Shown: piece after piece, positions 36,181-43,979 of the stretch | Numbering within the stretch: position 1 is the stretch's first letter | Layout: the number at the start of each line of letters is the position of its first letter | NCBI GenBank assembly: GCA_963997635.1 | Contig: CAXEND010000006.1 | Coordinates: 58,734 to 122,733, forward strand | DNA: 64,000 nt | Reading direction: 5' to 3' | Source: GCA-2728135 sp002728135 | GTDB taxonomy: Bacteria; Pseudomonadota; Alphaproteobacteria; UBA828 | Made by a program: the position numbers and the translations under genes | The notes under the pieces: model-generated | The model's input: the letters and a program-made list of their open reading frames with translations, nothing else | Database searches by the model: none | Told to the model about the DNA's origin: nothing

Positions 36181-36881
36181 GTTTTCTGTCAGCACAAAAC
36201 ATGACCGGAGGGTATGGGAAAGCTGACATACTTCATAAATGTTCAATTACTGTTGAAAAAGGGGAGATTGTAGCCATTGTCGGACCAAATGGTGCTGGGA
36301 AGTCAACAGCTATGAAAGCAATTTTTGGCATGATCGAGTTGAATGAAGGTTCTGTTCATCTCGAAAATGAAGACATTAATAAACTTACACCTCAGCAAAG
36401 AGTAAGAAAAGGGATGAGTTTCGTCCCACAAAATCAGAATGTTTTTACAACGATGACTGTAAAAGAGAATCTTGAAATTGGGGCTTATCTGAGAAATGAT
36501 AATTTTTCATCCACAATGGATCAAATCTATGAATTGTTCCCTGTACTGCACGAAAAAAGAAATCAAGCAGCTGGAGAACTTTCCGGTGGACAACGTCAAC
36601 AAGTTGCCGTTGGACGTGCTTTAATGACTGAGCCAACACTCCTCATGTTAGATGAACCAACAGCGGGAGTTTCGCCAATTGTTATGGGAGAGTTTTTCGA
36701 TCGTATTCTAGAAATAAGAAAAACTGGTGTTGCAATACTTATGGTCGAACAAAATGCTCAACAAGCTCTCGCTGTTGCAGATAAAGGTTTTGTTCTAGTA
36801 AATGGAAAAAACAAGTTCAATGACACTGGAAAAAAACTGCTTGGGAATCCTGAAGTCAGACGTTCTTTTTTAGGTGGTTAA
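36177..36881 (+). CDS. ABC transporter ATP-binding protein, LivF type (second importer)
   Basis: A 234-residue ATPase with Walker A 'GPNGAGKSTAMKAIFG', signature 'LSGGQRQQVAVGRAL' and Walker B 'LLMLDEPTAGVSP'. It is of normal LivF length and starts within the previous stop, which points to coupled synthesis of the two ATPases. No unusual features. Confidence 0.93.
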   Translation: MSFLSAQNMTGGYGKADILHKCSITVEKGEIVAIVGPNGAGKSTAMKAIFGMIELNEGSVHLENEDINKLTPQQRVRKGMSFVPQNQNVFTTMTVKENLEIGAYLRNDNFSSTMDQIYELFPVLHEKRNQAAGELSGGQRQQVAVGRALMTEPTLLMLDEPTAGVSPIVMGEFFDRILEIRKTGVAILMVEQNAQQALAVADKGFVLVNGKNKFNDTGKKLLGNPEVRRSFLGG

Positions 36882-36883
36882 AA

Positions 36884-37897
36884 ATGACTGATGCTGCTAA
36901 TGCCTTAGTTCTCTTTTCCAATTTTGTACTTATCCCTGGTTTAACGTATGGCTCACAATTAGCTCTAGGGGCACTAGGTGTCACACTAATATTTGGAATT
37001 CTAAGGTTTGCCAATTTTGCACATGGTGATCTTATGGCTCTTGGAACGATGTTTGTGATTTTAGTTACGTGGTGGTTCCAAGACCTAGGCATATCAATCA
37101 ACCCATTACCAACTGCACTATTGGCATTGCCATTTGGTATTATTGCAGCTGTTATTGTAAGTATTTTGATAGATAAAAGTGTTTATAAATTTTATCGAAA
37201 AAGGAAAAGCCCACCGGTAGTTTTCTTAATTGCATCCATAGGAGTCATGTTTATACTTAATGGACTTGTTCGCTTTATCATTGGTCCGAATGACCAAAAA
37301 TTTGATGATGGTGCAAGATTTTTATTAAAATTTCAGGATTTTAAAATTCTAACTGGCCTAAAAGAAGGTTTAGCTATAAAGCTTTCACAGGGACTTACTG
37401 TTATAGTAGCTATTGTTGTAGTTACAGCACTGTTTTTATTTTTGCAAAAATCTCGTGCTGGGAAAGCAATGCGTGCTTATTCTGATAATGTAGATTTAGC
37501 ACTCTTATCAGGAATAGAGCCTGAGAAAGTTGTTTTTTACGCATGGTTAATAGCCGGGACACTAGCCGTTATTGCGGGAAGCCTCTATGGTTTGGATAAA
37601 AGCTTCAAACCATTTACATATTTTTCTCTTCTCTTACCAATATTTGCATCAGCAATTTTGGGGGGCATTGGACACCCTTTGGGAGCTATAATTGGTGCAT
37701 ATACAGTTGCTTTCTCTGAAGTAACTATTACATACGCTTATAAAAAGTTTTTAAAATATATTCTTCCCGAAAAATGGGAGCCTGATCATCTTGTCCAACT
37801 TTTGTCAACCGACTATAAATTTGCCGTCTCTTTTATTATTTTAGTTGTTGTTCTTTTAATCAGACCGACAGGGATCTTTAAGGGGCGAGTTATTTAA
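36884..37897 (+). CDS. Branched-chain amino acid ABC transporter permease, LivH type (second importer)
   Basis: A 337-residue inner-membrane permease. The LivH signature 'GALGVTLIFGILRFANFAHGDL' is near residues 28-49 and the coupling loop 'AYSDNVDLALLSGI' near residue 205. About eight helices. The GGTGG ribosome site overlaps the end of livF. Its last base is shared with the first base of the next gene. Confidence 0.92.
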   Translation: MTDAANALVLFSNFVLIPGLTYGSQLALGALGVTLIFGILRFANFAHGDLMALGTMFVILVTWWFQDLGISINPLPTALLALPFGIIAAVIVSILIDKSVYKFYRKRKSPPVVFLIASIGVMFILNGLVRFIIGPNDQKFDDGARFLLKFQDFKILTGLKEGLAIKLSQGLTVIVAIVVVTALFLFLQKSRAGKAMRAYSDNVDLALLSGIEPEKVVFYAWLIAGTLAVIAGSLYGLDKSFKPFTYFSLLLPIFASAILGGIGHPLGAIIGAYTVAFSEVTITYAYKKFLKYILPEKWEPDHLVQLLSTDYKFAVSFIILVVVLLIRPTGIFKGRVI

Positions 37898-39216
37898 TGT
37901 TCAAAAATCGCCCCTTACTAATCTTTTCAGCAATCACTATTGCACTCTTGGCTGTTGGTTTTGGTCAATCATGGAATGTAAGTCTTACTATTCTAAACTT
38001 ATGTCTAATTTCATCTATAATGGCACTTGGTTTAAATATGCAATGGGGGTATGCAGGTCTTCCTAACCTTGGAGTAATGGGGTTTACCGCACTTGGTGGT
38101 CTTGCTGGGGTATTAGTATCAAAACCCCCAGTTATTGAAGCATGGACAGTAGGAGGAAGTAATTTAGGGCTTGCAGCACTGATGCTTCTTATAAGTGTAG
38201 GTGTGATTGTAATAATAAGAAGACTAGTCAAGAATAAAAAAATACGAAACTTATTAACAGTTATTGGTATAATTGCAGGTTATTTTGTTGTGCGTATGTT
38301 TTTTAATCCTGCGGTTGAAGCAATTGAAGCAGTCGATAGTTCTCGAACAGGATACCTTGGAGGAGCAGGCTTACCAATCATATTTTCATGGGTGATTGGA
38401 GCTATTCTTGCAGGTGCTGCTGCTTGGGTGATTGGAAAAATTTCTTTAGGCCTTAGAGCTGATTATTTTGCTATTGCTACTCTTGGGATTTCAGAAATAA
38501 TTATAGCTATATTAAAGAATGAAGACTGGCTAAGTCGTGGTGTAAAAAATGTTACTGGCCTTAAACGGCCAGTACCGTATGAGATTGATCTCCAAGAAAG
38601 TTTCTGGTTCATAGATTTGAGTTCTTGGCTTGGCTCTAGTGCTGTTGATATATCCATAATATTTGTGAAAATCTCCTATGCGATTATCTTTGTAATAGTT
38701 TTATTACTGCTGATTTGGATAAGTGAGCGTGCTCTCAATTCTCCGTGGGGAAGAATGATGAAAGCAATAAGAGACAATGAAGATGCAGCAGCAGCGATGG
38801 GGAAAAATGTCAAAAATCGACATTTACAGGTTTTTATTATGGGCGCTGCCATCCTAGGTCTTGCTGGGGCAATGCTTACAACATTAGATGGACAGCTTAC
38901 ACCGGCAAGTTATTCACCTTTAAGATATACATTTGTAATTTGGGTTATGGTTATCGTTGGAGGTGCAGGCAATAATTGGGGTTCTGTTGCTGGGGCTTTT
39001 ACAATTTGGTTTCTTTGGGTTGAAGCAGAACCTGCAGGACTTTGGTTAATGGAGCAAATTACTTCTAACCTTCCAGATGAAAATAATTTTAGGCAACACC
39101 TGATTAAGGGGGCGCCTCATATGCGTGTAATTGTTATGGGGGCCATATTGCTACTAGTTTTAAGATTTAGCCCGAGAGGTTTAATTCCAGAGAGAACCAG
39201 ACAACAATACGAATAA
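37897..39216 (+). CDS. Branched-chain amino acid ABC transporter permease, LivM type (second importer)
   Basis: A 439-residue permease. 'LGLNMQWGYAGLPNLGVMGF' near residue 43 is the LivM core and 'IRDNEDAAAAMGKNVKN' near residue 295 is the ATPase-coupling loop. It is longer than the first importer's LivM (367) because of an insertion around residues 105-145 that adds extra hydrophobic and charged segments. It ends the operon and meets the convergent zur gene with eight bases between stops. Confidence 0.92.
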   Translation: MFKNRPLLIFSAITIALLAVGFGQSWNVSLTILNLCLISSIMALGLNMQWGYAGLPNLGVMGFTALGGLAGVLVSKPPVIEAWTVGGSNLGLAALMLLISVGVIVIIRRLVKNKKIRNLLTVIGIIAGYFVVRMFFNPAVEAIEAVDSSRTGYLGGAGLPIIFSWVIGAILAGAAAWVIGKISLGLRADYFAIATLGISEIIIAILKNEDWLSRGVKNVTGLKRPVPYEIDLQESFWFIDLSSWLGSSAVDISIIFVKISYAIIFVIVLLLLIWISERALNSPWGRMMKAIRDNEDAAAAMGKNVKNRHLQVFIMGAAILGLAGAMLTTLDGQLTPASYSPLRYTFVIWVMVIVGGAGNNWGSVAGAFTIWFLWVEAEPAGLWLMEQITSNLPDENNFRQHLIKGAPHMRVIVMGAILLLVLRFSPRGLIPERTRQQYE

Positions 39217-39224
39217 GATATAAT

Positions 39225-39659
39225 TTAAATAGATTTATTTTGTGTTTCACAATTATGGCAAAGGCCATGCATTTCTAGTGTCTGCTTCTTTACTGTAAAA
39301 CTTTCTTTTTCAGCAATTTTATCTAAGCCCAGTTCTATTGAATTATCTGATATTTCTTTTACATGACCACAATCTATACAAATAATAAACCCAACCATAG
39401 AGTCCGAGTCATCATCTGACCTATTACATGCAACAAAGGCATTAACAGATTCAATTCTATGTGCCATTCCACTAGCAACCAACTTGTCTAACGCTCTGTA
39501 AACCTGTAGAGGCGCTCTAAAACCCTTATCTCGTAATTTTTCTAAAATTGAATAGGCACTAACCGGTGATGTAGAATCAGATAGTACTTCCATCACAAGT
39601 GACTGATTCTTTGTAAGATTAATTTTTTTTCCAGCTAAATGACCCATAATCCTATCCAT
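39225..39659 (-). CDS. zur: Zinc uptake regulator, Fur family
   Basis: A 144-residue Fur-family repressor. A winged helix occupies residues 15-75. The structural zinc cysteines are Cys94-x2-Cys97 ('CIDCGH') and Cys134-x2-Cys137 ('CHNC'), with His131 before the second pair. The identification as Zur rests on its place in the znu operon, overlapping znuB by eight bases, and on the Zur-type palindrome between znuC and znuA. With zinc bound it would repress both arms of the locus, including its own gene. Confidence 0.92.
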   Translation of the reverse strand: MDRIMGHLAGKKINLTKNQSLVMEVLSDSTSPVSAYSILEKLRDKGFRAPLQVYRALDKLVASGMAHRIESVNAFVACNRSDDDSDSMVGFIICIDCGHVKEISDNSIELGLDKIAEKESFTVKKQTLEMHGLCHNCETQNKSI

Positions 39660-40479
39660 TTAACTTTGAATTAAGACGATAATAATACGCTTTCAGACCC
39701 CAAATTGGAAGAATACTAATTAAAAACAAACAAAAAGCAGATAATACTATACTCGGCCCAGATGGAGTATCCCATTCTAAGGAAGAAAAGAGCCCAGAAA
39801 TTACAGCTAAAACACCAACCAAGGATGCAATTATTGCCATTTGCTCGGGACCAGAAGAAAAACGCCTGGCAGTAACTGCAGGGATTATTAGCAAAGCAGT
39901 GATAAGTAAAAGTCCAACGACTTTAATTGATATGGCTACTACTCCGGCAACAAGCAGCATGAAAACAAAATCATACAAACGAATGTTAACACCTTCTGCT
40001 TTTGCTAATTCCATATCTACTGTGCCGGCAAAAAGAGGACGCCAAATAATAACGGTTATTCCTAAAACAATTGAGCCCCCAACATAAATGATCAGTAAAT
40101 CAGGGACAGATACTGCAAGAATGTCACCAAACAAAAAGGACATAATATCTACGCGTATCCAAGTAATAAAGGACAGGCTTATAAGGCCTAAAGCTAAAGA
40201 AGAATGTGCAAGAATTCCCAAAAGGGAGTCGGCCGAAACATTAGCCCTAGCCTGTAATAACAAAAGGGATAAAGCAATAATGGTAGCTATTATAAAAACA
40301 AATAACGTAGTATTCGAATTGAGTAAAATAGCTAATGCAACCCCAAGCAATGATGCATGAGATATAGTATCCCCATAGTAAGCAAGTTTACGCCAAACGA
40401 TGAAGCATCCTAAAGGACCTGCAACAATAGCCACTCCGATGCCGGCTATTAACGCACGAGTAAAAAAATCATCAAACAT
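39652..40479 (-). CDS. znuB: Zinc ABC transporter permease
   Basis: A 275-residue membrane protein of the metal ABC-3 permease family, with about eight helices. 'GIGVAIVAGPLGCFIVWRKLAYYGDTISHASLLGVAL' (in parts: 'GPLGCFIVWRKLAYYGDTI' then 'SHASLLG') is the family hallmark; 'FAGTVDMELAKAEGVNI' and 'ALLIIPAVTARRFSS' are also conserved. It forms the inner-membrane channel for Zn2+ delivered by ZnuA. It lies 81 bp after znuC and overlaps zur. Confidence 0.93.
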   Translation of the reverse strand: MFDDFFTRALIAGIGVAIVAGPLGCFIVWRKLAYYGDTISHASLLGVALAILLNSNTTLFVFIIATIIALSLLLLQARANVSADSLLGILAHSSLALGLISLSFITWIRVDIMSFLFGDILAVSVPDLLIIYVGGSIVLGITVIIWRPLFAGTVDMELAKAEGVNIRLYDFVFMLLVAGVVAISIKVVGLLLITALLIIPAVTARRFSSGPEQMAIIASLVGVLAVISGLFSSLEWDTPSGPSIVLSAFCLFLISILPIWGLKAYYYRLNSKLNG

Positions 40480-40560
40480 TAAATTTTACTATTTCAGTCA
40501 ACTCAAATGAAGGATTCATTCCAGCTCTATTATGCTCAGTGACTATTTGTATGATGACCA

Positions 40561-41319
40561 TTAGGTTTCCTTTTGTTGTTCCACACTTCCATCGGGTAAA
40601 TGAGTATGGTCATGGCTATGTTCATATATTGCAAGTTCTTTTACAGCACGAACACCGAATAGCTCTTTATATTCTTTACTGGATGCAACCACTTTAGGCG
40701 TGCCAGAACAACAAACGTGTCCATTTAAACATATTACTTTATCAGTCGAAGCCATTACCATATGTAAATTATGAGATATTAAGAGAATTCCAGCACTGAG
40801 TTCATCTCTAATATCTTTGATTAGTTCATAAATGGCTATTTCTCCATTAAAATCTACACCTTGCATTGGTTCGTCCAAAACAATCAGTTTTGGCTTTGCT
40901 GATATAGCCCTTGCCAATAAAACTCGCTGAAACTCACCACCAGATAAATTTCTAATTTGTTCATTCTCGAGGTGCATTACACCAGCTAAATCTAGGGCTG
41001 TATGAATTTGCTTTAAATTTATACTATTGGTTAATCTCATAAACCTGCGGACATTCAGAGGTAAAGTCCAATCTATTTTTACTGTCTGAGGTACATATCC
41101 TATACCAGTAGTTGTATTACGTTGAACCTGCCCCTCACTCGGATTAATTATTCCTAGAACGAGTTTAGCAGTAGTAGATTTTCCTGATCCATTAGGTCCA
41201 ATAAGTGTAAGTATTTCACCTAAATCTATTTTTAAGTCAACGCCTCTTACCAACCACCTTTTACCACGTTGAACACCTACATTTGTCAAATCAACTAATA
41301 GATTCTTGTTTATTTGCAT
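40561..41319 (-). CDS. znuC: Zinc ABC transporter ATP-binding protein
   Basis: A 252-residue ATPase with Walker A GPNGSGKS at residues 41-48, signature 'LSGGEFQRVLLARA' and Walker B 'LIVLDEPMQGVD'. The C-terminal tail carries a small His cluster, 'EHSHDHTH', as is common in zinc transporters. First gene of the minus-strand znuC-znuB-zur unit; its start is about 70 bp from the Zur palindrome. Confidence 0.93.
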   Translation of the reverse strand: MQINKNLLVDLTNVGVQRGKRWLVRGVDLKIDLGEILTLIGPNGSGKSTTAKLVLGIINPSEGQVQRNTTTGIGYVPQTVKIDWTLPLNVRRFMRLTNSINLKQIHTALDLAGVMHLENEQIRNLSGGEFQRVLLARAISAKPKLIVLDEPMQGVDFNGEIAIYELIKDIRDELSAGILLISHNLHMVMASTDKVICLNGHVCCSGTPKVVASSKEYKELFGVRAVKELAIYEHSHDHTHLPDGSVEQQKET

Positions 41320-41388
41320 TGATTTTCAAACCTTAAATAAATTCAAGAGTGTTTGTATAAACAATATGGACAAAATATAATAATAAAT

Positions 41389-41406
41389 GTAATGTTATAA
41401 CATTAC
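41389..41406. promoter_or_regulatory. Zur operator between znuC and znuA
   Basis: GTAATGTTATAACATTAC is a perfect 18-bp palindrome centred in the 140-bp divergent znuC-znuA promoter region. It matches the TGTTATAACA-type core of known proteobacterial Zur boxes. Its position allows one site to repress both directions. A zur gene in the same locus supports the call. Confidence 0.9.
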
Positions 41407-41459
41407 TATTAAAAATTATATAAAATCAATAATCTTTAGTTTAATTTTGGGTGTCAATT

Positions 41460-42557
41460 ATGAAAATATTTTTTCTTATCCTTCCATTAGTGTTTTTTAT
41501 ATCGGGTCAAGCACTAAGTGAAGTGAAAGTTGTAACTTCTATAAAACCAATTCATTCATTAGTAGCAAATATTATGAAGGGTTCAACATATCCAAAGCTA
41601 ATTGTAGATTCATCAGGCACACCACATCATTACAACTTAAAACCATCACAAGTAAAGGCAATACAAAATGCAGATCTTATTATATGGGTAAGTAATACAC
41701 TGGAAGGTTTTCTGAAAAAGCCAATAGAGGTAAATGCAAAAAAAGCAAAAAAGTTTGAGATATTAGAGAGTGATAAGATTAAAAGATTAAAAATAAGGGA
41801 AAAAATCTACATAACTCGAGTAGAAGATACCCACCATGACGAACATCATGACGAACATAAAGACGAACATAAAGACGAACATCATGACGAACATCATGAT
41901 GAACATAAAGATGCCCACCATGACGAACATCATGACGAACATAAAGATGCCCACCATGACGAACATAAAGATGCCCACCATGACGAACATAAAGATGCCC
42001 ACCATGACGAACATCATCATGATCATTCAAATATGATTTATGACCCACATATCTGGTTAGACACTGGAAATGCAAAAATTATTGTAAAAATTATTGCAGA
42101 AATCTTGGCTAATATAGACCCCGAGAATGAAAATTTATATAGAGCAAATGAGTTAGATACGGTTGAAAGAATTAAAAATCTTGAAAGTGAAATTCAAATA
42201 CTTTTAGAACCTGTCAAAGATTCAAAATTTATAGCTACCCATGATGCATACTACTATATTGAGAATCAGTTTAATATTGACTCCCTATATCATATTGTAA
42301 ACGCTCCTGAAGATCTAATGAGTGCATCTACTATAAGAAATGCAATTAAATTATTGGAAACTAATCCAGGTATTTGTTTGTTTACAGAACCAGGCTTTGA
42401 TAACGCAAGAATGTCTAGTACTTTAAATAAGAATATAAATGAAATAGCAACACTAGACCCCTCTGGCTCCTTAATCGCTTCTGGGCCTGATCATTATTTT
42501 GAATTTATGACTGGTAATGCAAGAACACTCAATGAATGTTTAAAAAATTCTAAATGA
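41460..42557 (+). CDS. znuA: Zinc ABC transporter substrate-binding protein with extended His-rich loop
   Basis: A 365-residue cluster A-I metal-binding protein. Start is the ATG at 41460, six bases after a GGGTG ribosome site; the upstream GTG lies within that site. Residues 1-20 are a signal peptide ('FFLILPLVFFISGQALS'). Zinc ligands are expected at the His pair in 'SGTPHHYNLKPSQV', in 'DPHIWLDT', and in 'ATHDAYYY', plus an Asp in 'LDPSGS'. Residues about 125-189 form a charged loop of His, Asp, Glu and Lys made by a DNA tandem repeat. Such loops bind several zinc ions with low affinity and may help capture zinc in the periplasm. This one is unusually long. Confidence 0.94.
   Translation: MKIFFLILPLVFFISGQALSEVKVVTSIKPIHSLVANIMKGSTYPKLIVDSSGTPHHYNLKPSQVKAIQNADLIIWVSNTLEGFLKKPIEVNAKKAKKFEILESDKIKRLKIREKIYITRVEDTHHDEHHDEHKDEHKDEHHDEHHDEHKDAHHDEHHDEHKDAHHDEHKDAHHDEHKDAHHDEHHHDHSNMIYDPHIWLDTGNAKIIVKIIAEILANIDPENENLYRANELDTVERIKNLESEIQILLEPVKDSKFIATHDAYYYIENQFNIDSLYHIVNAPEDLMSASTIRNAIKLLETNPGICLFTEPGFDNARMSSTLNKNINEIATLDPSGSLIASGPDHYFEFMTGNARTLNECLKNSK
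41832..42026 (+). repeat. 12/24-bp tandem repeat coding for the ZnuA His-rich loop
   Basis: About 195 bp of near-perfect tandem repeats with a four-codon unit reading HHDE, HKDE or HKDA. In the second half the units pair into 24-bp repeats encoding HHDEHKDA. The codon choice is almost identical between copies, which points to recent expansion by slippage or unequal exchange. The repeat opens several false reading frames on both strands. Confidence 0.93.
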
Positions 42558-42645
42558 TGATGAGACTTTTTTTAAAAAATAATAAATGATAACTAAAAAT
42601 TAAATGGTCATAATACTGCCATAGTTATTTATAAATATAAATTGC

Positions 42646-42720
42646 GAAAGGGTTGAGGCATTTATCTGTAACAAGCAGACATACCTCCCGAAAACTGTTA
42701 CTCTACTAGCCTCCCCTTTC
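42646..42720 (+). ncRNA. Candidate structured RNA or 5' leader upstream of an SDR gene
   Basis: A 75-base segment that folds into one branched stem. GAAAGGG (42646-42652) pairs with CCCTTTC (42714-42720), then after a two-base TT bulge GAGGC (42655-42659) pairs with GCCTC (42709-42713). Inside, GTAACA (42668-42673) pairs with TGTTAC (42696-42701) around a 22-base loop. A TATAAA-type -10 element (42636-42641) lies just upstream and a TCATTTT tail just downstream. G+C content is above its surroundings. It matches no riboswitch or small RNA I know. It may be a free small RNA or a leader of the gene at 42739. Confidence 0.4.
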
Positions 42721-42738
42721 TCATTTTATGGAAAAAAA

Positions 42739-43491
42739 ATGTCTGATAAAAAAAAAATTGCGTGGGTTACTGGTGCCAGCTCGGGTATTGGTAAAGCATT
42801 ATGTATAAAACTTATTAATAACGATTGGACCGTAATTGGTTCATCAAGAAATATAAATAACCTAAAGAATCTTAAGTTAGAATTAGGTGAAAATTTTTAT
42901 TTTATGACTGTTGATATAAAAAATAGAAACAGCATAAACTCTGCAGTAAAAAAAATTTTTTCAGAAATTGGCAACATAGATCTGGCGATATTAAATGCAG
43001 GCATCTATCAACCAGAAACTGATGGATTTAACATTGATATATCTGAGGATACTATTTCAACAAATGTAATAGGTACTATGAACTGTCTTTCAGCTATCTT
43101 GCCGGAATTTATACAAAGAGGAAATGGACATTTAGTACTAATGTCCTCTATCGCTGGTTACAGAGGTTTACCTAAAGCATATTCATATACATCTAGCAGA
43201 GCTGCAATAATCAATTTGGCGGAATCTTTAAAAATTGATTTAACCTCAAAAGGAATAAAAATACAGCTGATTACACCGGGTTTTGTTGACACAGAGTTAA
43301 CGCAGAAGAACGATTTTTATATGCCATTCCTGATCAACTCTGAAACTGCTGCATCGATGATTATAAAAGGATTATCTAAAAATAACTTTGAAATAACCTT
43401 TCCAAGAAAACTAAGCTATATAATGAAAATATTAAGAATTTTACCTTATCCTTTATATTTCCTAATAGTCCGGCAGTTTACAAAAAAGTGA
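42739..43491 (+). CDS. SDR family oxidoreductase
   Basis: A 250-residue classical SDR. 'VTGASSGIGKAL' is at residues 10-21, 'LNAGIY' near 88 and the catalytic Tyr-x3-Lys position reads 'YSYTSSRAAI', where Lys is replaced by Arg. That substitution of the catalytic Lys is notable and could lower or change activity. It has a weak ribosome site (GGA) in a poly-A stretch. SDR genes of this type are often part of the DUF1365/cyclopropane-synthase cluster found immediately downstream here on the opposite strand, which converges on it with three bases between stops. Confidence 0.87.
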   Translation: MSDKKKIAWVTGASSGIGKALCIKLINNDWTVIGSSRNINNLKNLKLELGENFYFMTVDIKNRNSINSAVKKIFSEIGNIDLAILNAGIYQPETDGFNIDISEDTISTNVIGTMNCLSAILPEFIQRGNGHLVLMSSIAGYRGLPKAYSYTSSRAAIINLAESLKIDLTSKGIKIQLITPGFVDTELTQKNDFYMPFLINSETAASMIIKGLSKNNFEITFPRKLSYIMKILRILPYPLYFLIVRQFTKK

Positions 43492-43494
43492 CAA

Positions 43495-43962
43495 TTAATG
43501 TTTTTTATAAAAAACCCATAGTCTTCCAACTACAATGCCAAACTTGGAAATAGTGGCTCTATTTATTAGAACGTTATCAGTCTGAAGAAACATCCAATCA
43601 TTAAATTTTACAGTGATATGTCTATTGCCCACCTTTAAGCGAAATTTATAGCACCAATGGAAAGCCTGACCACAGACACTACCAGAGGCCTTTCCAATAA
43701 CTCCTTCTGCTGAACCATCATATCTATCTTCACCTTTTTTTATTATATACCATTTACGATGGTCAACACCGCCATCTTTATACTTAAATTCCTCCTCTAA
43801 TATTAATTCTTTACCATCCAATTTTCCGGAAATCTCAACAACAAATTGTTTTGTTATCGATCCCCCAAAAGTTTCAAGAACACCCCATGCTGTACATTTA
43901 CCAGCAAAATATTCTTCAAGGTAAAACTTTGGTTCAGTATTTTTAAATTGATTTAATTTCAT
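43495..43962 (-). CDS. DUF3833 family protein
   Basis: A 155-residue protein. It resembles DUF3833 ('PKFYLEEYFAGKCTAWGVLETFGGSITKQFVV' in parts, then 'LEEEFKYKDGGVDHRKWYI' and 'GKASGSVCGQAFHWCYKF'), a family found beside cyclopropane-synthase-like and DUF1365 genes. The pattern of alternating strands suggests a lipocalin-like beta-barrel that might bind a lipid. There is no signal peptide or lipobox in this copy, unlike many relatives annotated as lipoproteins. Last gene of the minus-strand operon. Confidence 0.8.
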   Translation of the reverse strand: MKLNQFKNTEPKFYLEEYFAGKCTAWGVLETFGGSITKQFVVEISGKLDGKELILEEEFKYKDGGVDHRKWYIIKKGEDRYDGSAEGVIGKASGSVCGQAFHWCYKFRLKVGNRHITVKFNDWMFLQTDNVLINRATISKFGIVVGRLWVFYKKH

Positions 43963-43979
43963 TAACCCCCCTATTTTAA

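Noticed and set aside
41779..42075. Several open frames on both strands across the ZnuA repeat
   Set aside because: A 12-bp repeat without stops is open in every frame it repeats in; the products are simple Met/Val/Ile or His/Val repeats.
42709..42720. Fragment resembling the 3' end of 16S rRNA (CCTCC...TTTCT)
   Set aside because: The match is about ten bases, imperfect, and no other rRNA sequence is present; it is better explained as one arm of the local hairpin.
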